Assembly (NCBI GenBank): GCA_038380435.1
Contig: JAWZYU010000028.1
Location: 39,987,095 to 40,051,094 of the forward strand
Direction of reading: 5' to 3'
DNA: 64,000 nt
DNA from: Ryuthela nishihirai
Taxonomy: Eukaryota > Arthropoda > Arachnida > Araneae > Heptathelidae
The notes under the pieces are model-generated. The model saw only the letters and a program-made list of their open reading frames with translations, made no database searches and was not told where the DNA came from. Every line of letters starts with the position of its first letter. The first letter of the stretch is position 1. Shown here in pieces: positions 10,148-20,998 of the stretch. Position numbers and translations under genes: made by a program.

Positions 10148-10907
10148 TTAGTGATCTGGCGTCACGTGACGCCAGATCACTAATTTCTAAAAAAATCGTT
10201 GCCAGATATTTTTTCTGAATTCTGTAATCAACCATAACGTTCGGATACTTTTTTGAGCGACTGTAGGTGGTCATATTATTTTGATACTAGATCGTGTGGG
10301 CTCACTCACGGAAATATTGAGCGTGTGCAGTTGCTGTACACTCTCCAGATATTTTTCCTGAATTCTGTAATCACGTGACACGAAGGTTGCCAGATCACTA
10401 ATTTCTAAAAAAATCGTTGCCAGATATTTTTTCTGATTTCAGTAGTCAACCACAGTGTTCGGATACTTTTTTGAGCGACTGTATGTGGTCATATTATTTT
10501 GATACTAGATCGTGTGTGCTCACTCACGGAAATATTGAGCATGTGCAGTTACCGTTCACAGCAAACTGGAGCGTGTGCAGTAACTGCACACACTCCAGTT
10601 TGCTGTGAACGGTAACTGGAGCGTGTACAGTTGCTGTGAACGGTAACTGGAGCGTGTACAGTTGCTGTGAACGGTAACTGGAGCGTGTACAGTTGCTGTG
10701 AACGGTAACTGGAGCGTGTACAGTTGCTGTGAACGGTAACTGGAGCGTGTACAGTTGCTGTACACGCTCCAGATATTTTTCCTCAATTCTGTAATCAAGT
10801 GACACGAAGGTTGCCAGATCACTAATTTCTGAAAAAAATCGTTGCCAGATATTTTTTCTGAATTCTGTTATCAACCATAACGTTCGGATACTTTTTTTAA
10901 GCGACAG
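10148..10907. mobile_element. MITE-M composite cluster with 31-bp array
   Basis: Starts inside a palindrome (GTGATCTGGCGTCACGTGAC) and runs through three sets of MITE-M arms joined by the ATCGTGTGGGCTCACTCACG module. At about 10610-10760 a 31-bp unit containing GGAGCGTGTACAGTTGCTG is repeated about five times. It ends near GCGACAGTGT, a damaged terminal repeat. Confidence 0.8.
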
Positions 10908-11520
10908 TGTGTATATTTGAATGAAACGCAAAGGTTATCCTACCCATTTTATTTTTTCCTTATTTTTTTAATATCAGAAAAAATTCCGGACATTTATCGA
11001 TTCGAACTCTTGTAGAGTTTTCAGTTCAGCTAGGACAATTAAGAAATTTCGTCGGAGAGAAATTCAAACTCCAATTCGCTTCTCTTAATTTGATTACTCC
11101 GGTCGAAAGACCAGCGACAGAATTAAAGTGAACACGGCGGCAAAGGGGAATCTCCTCTAAACAGAAAACAACTCCCCACGGTGATTAAAGCTTAAGATGC
11201 CCAATCAGTATCGGAGAAGAGATCGAAGTGCCCGACAGTCTCAGCTCCCCCCACCAAAAATTTCATTCCCTTCCATGCTCTGCAACCCATCTGGGGATGA
11301 CTTTAAAGAAGAAAAAAAAAATTATTTTCTCTTCGCCCCCCTCCCCCAAAGGGATTTCTCCCTAGCACCCCAATTCTCATCTATTCCATGGACATGACCA
11401 CCCTCGCCCACCTCCCATTTACCTCCCCCCCCCATGAGTAGGGGTCAATTTTGATTGACTCAAATCTACCATACTGGCAACCAACCATGGCCACAATTTC
11501 AAAAAATAACATAACATTCG
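10908..11520. other. Unassigned sequence
   Basis: Mixed AT-rich and C-rich sequence with several poly-C tracts near 11340-11430. No recognised gene. Confidence 0.4.
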
Positions 11521-11532
11521 CCACTCGGAAAA

Positions 11533-11923
11533 AGGGGCTGGGTGGCTCAGTCGGTAGCGCGCCAGGCTCGTAATCTGTAGTTCCCAGGTTCGAGTCCCAG
11601 CTGGGTCAGCGTTGAGATTTATCTCCGCAAAACTCCCCGCCCTGCCCACGGTCAGTAGGGGACACGATAGGCTTGGAAAGGCCGCCGTCCGTCGGATGGG
11701 ACGTTAAGCCGTGGTCCCGTGTGCGGGAGAGCCATACCCTATGCACGTTAAAGAACACGCTGGATGGCCTTGACGGGAGGCTACCATCTGTCTCCCAACA
11801 GCTGTTCCTGTGGGTCCCCTCCCCCAACCTTCTCTGAGCCTTCGGGATCCATGTGACCTGGCCATTTAGCCCACGGTGTGCAAAAAAGTGCCGCTCAAAT
11901 CCTGAACAACCCAACAACCCAAC
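11533..11923 (+). mobile_element. SINE-A with 12-bp TSD
   Basis: Full copy; perfect TSD ccactcggaaaa at 11521-11532 and 11924-11935. The end of the tail is modified (CTGAACAACCCAACAACCCAA). Confidence 0.9.
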
Positions 11924-11935
11924 CCACTCGGAAAA

Positions 11936-13023
11936 TTATAAAAAAAATATATATATACACACTACTTCTTCCTCCATCACCCTTCAACATCAGCCTCTCC
12001 ACCACTGTGCGGCCTGCGGCCTAAAGCCCAATTGCCAATATGTACGATTGCCAGCCAGCACTGTGCTGGCCAGTCTTCGCCGTTTTCATCCGCACCCACT
12101 GCCCTTTGTGCCTATGGACCTGATGATAAGGGGGCCGAGGCCCCCTTTACAAATAGGCCCAGCTTAGAAAGAAGTATGTATAAGAAGAAGAAAAGGTGCC
12201 CGACAGGGGCAAAAGTATGGACTCGAAACAGAGGAAAGTTGCCGCAGACAAATGACGAATTGCGGTAAAGCAATTACGAGAACCGTGTAGTGCAACCCAC
12301 AATCTGCCTAGGAGGGCGTACGAGTAGTGGTCGCAGCCGATTTCGCAAGCAGCTCGCAGTTGATGAAAGGGGACCGAAAACTAGGGAATTGGGGGGGGGG
12401 AGGTAGGAGGTTGAGGGAGTAAAGGAGGAGAGACTAAAGCCCTCATCGATGAGGATAAGTGCAGAGAATTGCCCCGAACACGAACACCAGCATGATGGAT
12501 TGGCTTACGTGACGTCAGATGATATTGCATCCACCGTTGTCTCATGTGATTCTCGTGAAGAGTTGCATGCGAGGGAATAATGCTCTCTGGCCATTCTGCC
12601 TGGACATCAGGAGATCGTAAAACCTAACAAATTCCTAATGTTTTCCATTTAATGAGACATCAGGCATTGGACTGATGGACTAAGAGATAAATATGAGAGG
12701 CAACGGGCTGGCAGGAATCTGTCAGTGTGATACGTCATAAGAATATTTAAGATGAGACATCAGCAGAAAGACTATATCCATCATAAAGAAAGTATCATTG
12801 CCTTATTTGGGCATTCAGGTCCCTTTTCTTTTCCCCTGGGAGCATTTGAAGTTTTCAGATCGCTTTTCTCCGGAATCAAATACGCTGACATTTCACTTCT
12901 TCGTTATACGGATGAAACTTCATTGAACCGTTGCTGTTTGCAAAGAGCTCCTTTTTATGTTGCAGAAACAACACTTTATATTTTTGATTTCACACATTCA
13001 CATTTTGATATTTATGAGCGCAT
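11936..13023. other. Mostly unassigned stretch
   Basis: The part from 11980 to 12300 is more GC-rich than its surroundings and has open frames, but I recognise no protein family in any frame. TGACGTCA, a full CRE palindrome, lies at 12510-12517. A worn SINE-B-like tail (CTGGCAGGAATCTGTCAG to GACATCAGCAGAAAG) is at about 12694-12772. Confidence 0.35.
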
Positions 13024-13036
13024 CAGCCTCATAGAT

Positions 13037-13392
13037 TTTGGTTTGTTGAGTTGTTTTACCTCTGAGCGGCACTTTTTTGCACACCATGGGCTAAATGGCC
13101 AGGTCACATGGACCCCGAAGGCTCAGAGAAGGTTGGGGGAGGGGACCCACTGGAACAGCTGTTGGGAGGCAGATGGTAGCCTCCCGTCAAGGCCATCCAG
13201 CGTGTTCTTTAACGTGCACAGGGTATGGCTCTCCCGCACACGGGGCCACGGCTTAACGTCCCATCCGGCGGACGGCGGCCTTTCCAAGCCCATCGATGTC
13301 CCCTACTGACCGTGGGCAGGGCGGGGAATTTTGCGGAGATATAAATCTCAACGCTGACCCACCTGGGACTCGAACCTGGGAACTGCAGATTA
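13037..13392 (-). mobile_element. SINE-A, head-truncated, with TSD
   Basis: Tail and body are well preserved; the head stops at the B-box side, CTGCAGATTA. The 13-bp TSD cagcctcatagat (13024-13036 and 13393-13405) shows that truncation happened at insertion, as for 5'-truncated retrocopies. Confidence 0.9.
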
Positions 13393-13491
13393 CAGCCTCA
13401 TAGATAAATAAAAATTAACATGTAATGCGTTAAATGCTGATGACATTGACGATGCTTTGCTCAATTTCGGAAACAGGTTCGGTTGACTGAC

Positions 13492-14632
13492 CAATCAGTG
13501 GCACTTTTTTTTTTGCACACAATGGGCTTAATGGTCAGGTCATAAGGATTGTATTGGGTTGTTTTACCTCTGAGCAGCACTTTTTCGCACACAATGGGCT
13601 AAATGGCCAGGTCACATGGACCCCGAAGGATCAGAGAAGGTTGGCGGAGGGGATCCACTGGAACAGCTGTTGCAAGACAGATGGTAGTCTCCCGTGAAGG
13701 CCATTCACTGTGTTCTTTAACGTGCACAGAGTATGGCTCTCTCTCATACACGGAGCCACGGCTTAACGTCCCATCTGACGGACGGTGGCCTTTCCAAGCC
13801 CATCGGTATCTCTTACTGACCGTGGGTAGGGCGGGGAATAGGTCATAAGGATCCCGAAGGCTCAGAGAAGGTTGGGGAAGTGGACCCATTGGACAGCTGT
13901 TAGGAGACAGATGGTAGCCTCTCGTAATGGCCATCCAGAGTGTTCTTTAATGTGCACATGGTGTGGCTCTCCTGTGAGGGAAACACGACTTAACGTTCCA
14001 TCCGACGGATGTCCGTATTTCCAAAGCAATCGGTTTTCCTTTTTTGGACGAGGGCAGGATTGGGTTGTTTTACCTCTGAGCGGCACTTTTTTTGCACACC
14101 ATGGGCTAAATGGCCAGGTCACATGGACCCCGAAGGCTCAGAGAAGGTTGAGGAGGGGACCCACTGGAACAGAAGGTTGGGGGAGGGGACCCACTGGAAC
14201 AGCTATTGGGAGGCAGATGGTAGCCTCCCGTCAAGGCCATCCAGCGTGTTCTTTAACGTGCACAGGGTATGGCTCTCCCGCACACGGAGACACGGCTTAA
14301 CGTCACATCCGGCGGACGGCAACCTTTGAGCGGCACTTTTTTGCACACCATGGGCTAAATGGCCAGGTCACATGGACCCCGAAGGCTCAGAGAAGGTTGG
14401 GGGAGGGGACCCACTGGAACAGCTGTTGGGAGACAGATGGTAGCCTCCCGTCAAGGCCATCCAGCGTGTTCTTAAGGTGCACAGGGTATGGCTCTCCCGC
14501 ACACGGGGCCACGGCTTAAGACGAGGGCAGGATTTTGCGGAGATAAATCTCAACCCTGGCACAGTTGGGACTCGAACCTGGGAGCTGCAGATTACAAGCC
14601 TGGCGCGCTACCGATTCACTACGCAACTGAGA
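13492..14632 (-). mobile_element. Cluster of joined partial SINE-A copies
   Basis: At least five minus-strand SINE-A segments lie in the same direction: 13492-13553 (tail), 13554-13840, 13841-14055, 14056-14326 (with an internal repeat of the GGGGACCCACTGGAACAG part) and 14327-14632 (to a head ending near CTACCGATTC). Most junctions cut inside the element, so unequal recombination is more likely than separate full insertions. Confidence 0.75.
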
Positions 14633-14691
14633 CACGCGGAAAAAGACTAACGAAATAATTAAAGCTCTGAAAGGATCCAACAAATTGCTTT

Positions 14692-15186
14692 TGCAGTAAT
14701 TATACCATTTCTGAGAATGTGGCTGACACCAACAATTAACCTGGGGCGGGGGTGGCTCAGTCGGTAGCGCGCCAGGCTCGTAATCTGTAGTTCCCAGGTT
14801 CGAGTCCCAGCTGGGTCAGCGTTGAGATTTATCTCCGCAAAATTTTCTGCCCTGCCCACGGTCAGTAGGGGACACCGATGGCCTTGGAAAGGCCGCCGTC
14901 CGTCGGATGGGACGTTAAGCCGTGGCCCCGTGTGTGGGAGAGCCATACCCTGTGCACGTTAAAGAACACGCTGGATGGCCTTGACGGGAGGCTACCATCT
15001 GTCTCCTAACAGCTGTTCCAGTGGGTCTCCTCCCCCAACCTTCTCTGAGCCTTCGGGGTCCATGTGACCTGGCCATTTAGCCCATGGTGTGCAAAAAAGT
15101 GCCGCTCAGAGGTAAAACAATCCAATCCAATCCTTCTGCAGTAATTATACCATTTCTGAGAATGTGGCTGACACCAACAATTAACC
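14692..15186 (+). mobile_element. SINE-A flanked by 50-bp direct repeats
   Basis: Full SINE-A at 14742-15136 with intact A and B boxes. Flanks 14692-14741 and 15137-15186 are identical over 50 bases, starting TGCAGTAATTATACC and ending ACCAACAATTAACC. The element sits exactly between them, as a TSD would place it, but at three to five times the length of the other TSDs here. Confidence 0.88.
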
Positions 15187-15640
15187 AGGACTGGAAAAAA
15201 AAAACTTCTACTTCAGTCGAACTATCAGTAAGAAAAAAAAAGCGCAGCCCATTATGAAGTAATAGAGATAAAGTTTTAGAAAGTATGGCGTAAACGATAG
15301 CAATAATTCAATCGGTCCATTCTGTCATTCTCAGAATACCAAGGACACATTTGAATTATATAGAAAACGAGAATATGGGAAAAATGCACACTCCTGCAAT
15401 CAACTGCTAACTGTCACTGTCAGCTATGTGATTATCATGTGGACTCGACACAGAGGCGTTTCCGACTCCAAAACTGCGGAGATTTCGGGAATCGATTTTC
15501 TTGGCATCTTCAGGAAAGTGACATTTCCTTTACGTCAAGTTTTGCTAACCGTGCATTTCGGGAAATTATAGGCAGAAGCGGTTGATTTAACCTTCAGCTG
15601 AACTTGTCTGTAGCGCCTTTGACGTTACAATCAGGTGAAA
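15187..15640. other. Unassigned sequence
   Basis: No recognised gene or repeat before the satellite. Confidence 0.4.
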
Positions 15641-17480
15641 AGAATCCTATGATTCATAGTTTGGCTTTTGTGACCTCATTGATTTACCGATCTGGTTAAA
15701 AGGATCCTATGATTCATGTTTTTTTTTGTGATGTCATTGATTTATGGATCTGGTAAAAAAAAAAGTATACTATGATTCATAGTTTGTTCATAGTTTGTTT
15801 TTTGTGATGTCATTGACTTACGGGTCTGGTTAAAAGGATCCTATGATTAATAGTTTGGTTTTTGTGACCTCATTGGTTTACGGATCTGGTTAAAGGATCC
15901 TATGATTCATGATTTTTTTTTTTTGTGTGATGTCATTGATTTATGGATCTGGTAAAAAAAAAAGGATCCTATGATTCATAGTTTGATTTTTTGTGATGTC
16001 ATTGACTTACGGGTATGGTTAAAAGGATCCTATGATTCATAGTTTTTTTGGGGGGAGTGTCATTGACATACGGGTCTGGTTAAAAGGATCCTATGATTAA
16101 TAGTTTGGTTTTTGTGACCTCATTGATTTACGGATCTGGTTAAAAGGATCCTATGATTCATAGTTTGGTTTTTTGTGATGTCATTGACTTACGGGTCTGG
16201 TTAAAAGGATCCTATGATTAATAGTTTTTTTTTTTTTTTTTTTTTGGGGGGGGGGTGTCATTGACATACGGATCTGGTTAAAAGGATCCTATGATTCATA
16301 GTTTGGTTTTTTGTGATGTCATTGACTTACGGGTCTGGTTAAAAGGATCCTATGATTCATAGCTTTTTTTTTGTGGTGTCATTGACATACGGGTCTGGTT
16401 AAAAGGATCCTACGATTCATAGTTTGGTTTTTGTGACCTCATTGATTTACGGATCTGGTTAAAAGGATCGTATGATTCATGGTTTGTTTGTTTTTGTGTG
16501 ATGTCATTGATTTATGGATCTGGTAAAAAATGATCCTATGATTCATAGTTTGGTTTTTGTGATGTCATTGACTTACTGGTCTGGTTAAAAGGATCCCATG
16601 ATTCATGTTTTTTTGTGTGATCTCATTGATTTATGGCTGTGGTAAAAAAAGGATCCTATGATTCATAGTTTGGTTTTTGTGACCTCATTGATTTACGGAT
16701 CTGGTTAAAAGGATCGTATGATTCATGGTTTGTTTGTTTTTGTGTGATGTCATTGATTTATGGATCTGGTAAAAAAAAGGATCCTATGATTCATAGTTTG
16801 GTTTTTTGTGATGTCATTGACTTACGGGTCTGGTTAAAAGGATCCCATGATTCATGGTTTTTTTGTGATGTCATTGATTTATGGCTCTGGAAAAAAAAAG
16901 GATCCTATGATTTTTTTTTTGGTTTTTGTGACCTCATTGATTTACGGATCTAGTTGGGTTGGGTTGTTGGGTTGGGTTGTTTTACCTCTGAGCGGCACTT
17001 TTTTGCACACCATGGGCTAAATGTCCAGGTCACATGGACCCCGAAGGCTCAGAGAAGGTTGGGGGAGAGGACCCACTGGAACAGCTGTTGGGAGACAGAT
17101 GGTAGCCTCCCGTCAAGGCCATCCAGCGTGTTCTTTAACGTGCACAGGGTATGGCTCTCCCGCACACGGGGCCACGGCTTAACGTCCCATACGACGGACG
17201 GCGGTCTTTCCAAGCCCATCGGTGTCCCCTACTGACCGTGGGCAGGGCGGGGAATTTTTGCGGAGATAAATCTCAACGCTGATTTCTGATCCTATGATTC
17301 ATGGTTTTTTTTGTGATGTCATTGATTTATGGATCTGGTAAAAAAAAAGGATCCTATGATTCATAGTTTTTTTTGTGGTGTCATTGACATACGGGTCTGG
17401 TTAAAAGGATCCTATGATTCATAGTTTGGTTTTTAATGATGTCATTGACTTACGGGTCTGGTTAAAAGTTCACATGATCC
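15640..17480. repeat. ~60-bp GGATCC satellite array
   Basis: About 28 units, each with GGATCCTATGATTCATAG, a T-rich stretch, a TGTCATTGA or CCTCATTGA core, and TCTGGTTAAAA. Unit types with GATGTCATTGACTTACGGG and with GACCTCATTGATTTACGGA alternate, with T- and A-tract length variation. It is interrupted by a SINE-A at about 16954-17282, and a few decayed units continue to about 17640. Confidence 0.9.
16954..17282 (-). mobile_element. SINE-A inside the satellite, head-truncated
   Basis: Starts with a long TTGGG-repeat tail and ends within the body (CTCAACGCTGA), then satellite sequence resumes. The tRNA head is absent. Confidence 0.85.
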
Positions 17481-17639
17481 TTTTGACCTCACCATCAAGT
17501 CAATGACCTCACACACCAAAAAGAACTCTGAATCATTGGATCCCTTTGATCTGATGGTTAAGTCAATGACGTCCCAAACAACCATAATTTGGCTGTTTCT
17601 GACGTCATTGACTTAATGGTTAAGTTAAAAGTATCCTAT

Positions 17640-17916
17640 GATTCATATTTCGATTTTAAATGAAACCCACTAAAACAGGCTCCAATTTTCCACTAAAACC
17701 TTTTTAGGGGAAATCGGAAGCCTGGTTTCAAAATTAATTTTTTATTTTGAAAATTATTTCGTTTCTCTTATATTTTCAGCATAGTCTTGTAAAAGTATAG
17801 CTATGGAGCTATTACAGCTGTTGGGAGACAGGTGGAAGAATCTTGTCCAGTCCACTCAGTGTCTTTGTTAACATGAGCAAATGTAAGATTCCCTTGCCTT
17901 CGAGACCACAAAGTCA
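17640..17916. other. Unassigned sequence
   Basis: AT-rich; a worn SINE-A-like piece (ACAGCTGTTGGGAGACAGG) is visible near 17815-17835. Nothing else recognised. Confidence 0.35.
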
Positions 17917-17926
17917 CTTCCGATAA

Positions 17927-18310
17927 GGGCGGGGATGGCTCAGTCGGTAGCGCGCCAGGCTCGTATTCTGTAGTTCCCAGGTTCGAGTCCCAGTTGGGTC
18001 AGCGTTGAGATTTATCTCCGCAAAATTCCCCGCCTTGCCCACGGTCAGTAGGGGACACCGATGGACTTGGAAAAGCCGCCGTCAGTCGGATGGGACGTTA
18101 AGCCGTGGCTCCGTGTGCGGGAGAGCCATACCCTGTGCACGTTAAAGAACACGCTGGATGGTCTTGACGGGAGGCTACCATCTGACTCCCAACAGTTGTT
18201 CCAGTGGGTCCCCTCCCACAACCTTCTCTGAGCCTTCGGGGTCCATGTGGCCTGGCCATTTAGCCCATGGTGTGCAAAAAAGTGCCGCTCAGAGGTAAAA
18301 CAACCCAACC
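17927..18310 (+). mobile_element. SINE-A with 10-bp TSD
   Basis: Full copy with TGGCTCAGTCGG and GGTTCGAGTCC. TSD cttccgataa at 17917-17926 and 18311-18320. It landed in an older SINE-A whose remains continue to about 18460. Confidence 0.9.
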
Positions 18311-18320
18311 CTTCCGATAA

Positions 18321-18460
18321 ATGGCAATCCTTTCGAGCCCATCAGTGTTAACATCCGAACTGCTGTGGCTGGAAGCTTCAGTTCCCTCCTTAACAGCTGT
18401 CCAGGGAATCCTTTTCCTTCTGGAGTCCTTGTGACTTCGCCATCTGTGTGCACAAAAGTG
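18321..18460 (+). mobile_element. Old SINE-A remnant
   Basis: Tail-like text (CAGCTGTCCAGGGAATCC, TGTGTGCACAAAAGTGA) in plus orientation, heavily diverged. Confidence 0.5.
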
Positions 18461-18830
18461 ATCTGAGTTTAAAAAAAAAATAATCGAAAGTCATACTTTT
18501 GTAAGAGTATAATAAAAAACACGTTAAATGAAATTGAAATTAATTTAATCAAGAGTGTGAATTAACCAAAAACTAATTTTGAAATCCAATTCTTATTTTT
18601 CCCTAAATAGCTTCTAATGGAAAACAGGTACTTGCTTCCTTTCTATAATCACATTCTGAATCTTGGATACTTGTGACTTGACCGTTAAGGGCTTGACGTA
18701 ACAAACAAGTTCAGTTCTCTCACTAATGATAAAGCGGAGTAAGCGGAGAAAATCTCATCGCAAGCGAGGACATGAGAACATCAGGCTATCAGCAGGTAGA
18801 ACTCAATCTACTGATTGAGTCAATCCTCTC
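18461..18830. other. Unassigned AT-rich sequence
   Basis: No recognised gene or repeat before the minisatellite. Confidence 0.4.
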
Positions 18831-18837
18831 TCCATTT

Positions 18838-19725
18838 AGAGAGGGTGTGCACCATATCCGTTTGGAAAAGGTGTGCAATTATTCGTTTAGAAAGGATGTG
18901 TCCCATATCAGTTTGGAGAGGGTGTATGCCATATTCGTGTGGAGAGGGAGTGCACCATAACCATTTAGATTGGGTGTGCACCATAACCGTTTAGATGGAG
19001 TGTGCAACATGTGCGTTTGGAGAGGGTGTGCATCACATCCATATAGAGATGATGTGCACCATATCCTATTTGGAGAGGGTGTACACCATATCCGTTTAGA
19101 GAAGGTGTGCAAATATCCGTTTAGAGAGGGTGTGTCCCATATCCGTTTGTAAAGGGTGTGTCTCATGTCCTATTGGATGGTCTGTGCCCCATATCCGTTT
19201 CGAAAGGGTGTGTCTCATGTTCTGCTGGATGGTCTGTGCCCCATATCCGTTTCGAAAGGGTGTGTCTCATGTCCTATTGGATGGTCTGTGCCCCATATCC
19301 GTTTCGAAAGGGTGTATCTCATGTCCTATTGGATGGTCTGTGCCCCATATCCGTTTCGAAAGGGTGTGTCTCATGTCCTATTGGATGGTCTGTGCCCCAT
19401 ATCCGTTTGGAGAGGGTGTGTCTCATGTCCTATTGGATGGTCTGTGCCCCATATCCGTTTCGAAAGGGTGTGTCTCATGTCCTATTGGATGGTCTGTGCT
19501 CCATATCCGTTTGGAGAGGGTGTGTCTCATGTCCTATTGGATGGTCTGTGCCCCATATCCGTTTGGAAAGGGTGTATCTCATGTCCTATTGGATGGTCTG
19601 TGCCCCATATCCGTTTGGAGAGGGTGTGCCTCATGTCCTATTGGAGGGTGTGTGCCCCATATCTGTTGGGAGAGGGTTGCACGTTATCCGTTTGGAGAAG
19701 GTGTGCACCATATCCGTAATCGATA
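18838..19725. repeat. 26/52-bp minisatellite
   Basis: The first part (to about 19150) has 26-bp units such as GTGTGCACCATATCCGTTTG. From about 19160 a 52-bp unit takes over, made of GGTCTGTGCCCCATATCCG plus GGGTGTGTCTCATGTCC, repeated about ten times with few changes. Because 52 is not a multiple of three and the unit lacks stops, all three plus-strand frames stay open for 560-730 bases. That is a by-product and I do not call a gene. Confidence 0.9.
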
Positions 19726-19892
19726 GAAGAACACTGAATGTGGAGATGGCCAATACTTCACTTTATAAGATCATTGATCAGAAAAATAACGATTTCTTTC
19801 AGATCTTAAACCGGAACATTTTTACGAATGGCCAAGTGACAATTCAATTACAAAAATTAGTAAAATGTTGCAAAAAGAAAGCGATCTAATAT

Positions 19893-20712
19893 ACAGGGTA
19901 TCCAACAAATAATGGTGAGGGTTTGAAAAGAACTGTCCCCAAATGCACAAATGGCATGACACTGAATACTAGGGTTGGGTTGGGTTGTTTTACCTCTGAG
20001 CGGCACTTTTTTGCACACCATGGGCTAAATGGCCAGGTCACATGGACACCGAAGGCTCAGAGAAGGTTGGGGGAAGGGACCCAATGGAACAGCTGTTGGG
20101 AGACAGATGGTAGCCTCCCGTCAAGGCAATCCAGCGTGTTCTTTAACGTGCACAGGGTATGGCTCTCCCGCACACGGGACCACGGCTTAACGTCCCATAC
20201 GACGGACGGCGGCCTTCCCAAGCCCATCGGTGTCCCCTACTGACCGTGGGCAGGGCGGGGAATTTTGCGGAGATAAATCTCAACGCTGACCCAGCTGGGA
20301 CTCGAACCTGGGAACTACAGATTACGAGCCTGGCGCGCTACCGACTGAGCCACCCCCGCCCCCACTGAATACTATTCCTGTTCATTCCCCCCCAGTCAGT
20401 TTCGCGGACGGCTACAAGATTAGGACGACTCACCGCCACATTTCACAAACGATCTTAGTATGTTCTTAGTGCAACATTTTCTGACAGATAGATTGTCAGG
20501 GATCAGCCAATTCAATGGCCACCATGGAGCCCTCATTTGACACCCCTTGATTTCTTTTTTAATGAGGCTTTGAAAAGAATTAAGTTTACATGGACAAAAT
20601 TCGAGGCCTGAATCATTTGAAAACCAAAATAACAGAAGCAAGTAACAAGAGATATGTTGCAACGTGTATGGCAAGAAATGGAATGCCGAATGGACAAAAC
20701 CAAGGTTCACTA
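19893..20712 (+). pseudogene. Decayed mariner-superfamily transposase (3' part)
   Basis: At 20516-20557 the translation WPPWSPHLTPLDFF matches the C-terminal catalytic block (SPDLTPLDFFLWG type) of IS630/Tc1/mariner-superfamily transposases, with His where Asp is usual. The downstream helix-rich tail, RDMLQRVWQEMECRMDK at 20648-20701, follows in the same frame after in-frame stops. ACAGGGTATCC at about 19893 may be its terminal repeat. A SINE-A at 19972-20362 lies inside the same stretch. Clearly inactive. Confidence 0.6.
19972..20362 (-). mobile_element. SINE-A with 12-bp TSD
   Basis: Full minus-strand copy ending CCACCCCCGCCCC, with perfect TSD cactgaatacta at 19960-19971 and 20363-20374. 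Confidence 0.92.
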
Positions 20713-20773
20713 ATTATATTCAAAACAGTTTCAGTTAAGCTTTCGATTAAAATGTTACTTTCTGGAATATGTA

Positions 20774-20998
20774 CAGTCGCTCAAAAAAAGTATCCGAACA
20801 CTATGGTTGATTAGAGAATTCAGAAAAAATATCTGGCAACGATTTTTTTAGAAATTAGTGATCTGGCAACCTTTGTGTCACGTGATTACAGAATTCAAGA
20901 AAAATATCTGGAGCGTGTACAGCAACTGTACACGCTCCAGTTACCGTTCACAGCAACTGGAGCGTGTGCATTTACTGCACACGCTCCAGTTGCTGTGA
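20774..20998. mobile_element. MITE-M, right end lost
   Basis: Starts CAGTCGCTC after TA, continues through the arm to CACGTGATTACAG and the GGAGCGTGTACAGCAACTG hairpins, then stops in unrelated sequence without its right terminal repeat. Confidence 0.75.

Noticed and set aside
10524..10931. CRISPR-like array of 31-bp repeats
   Set aside because: Units are contiguous with no variable spacers and lie inside a MITE composite of an animal genome.
11980..12270. Host gene exon in the GC-richer stretch
   Set aside because: Two frames are open but neither has a recognisable domain, and no convincing splice pair was found.
16954..16985. Telomeric repeat tract (GGGTT units)
   Set aside because: GGGTTGGGTTG is the SINE-A tail written on the other strand; it is short and always attached to SINE-A.
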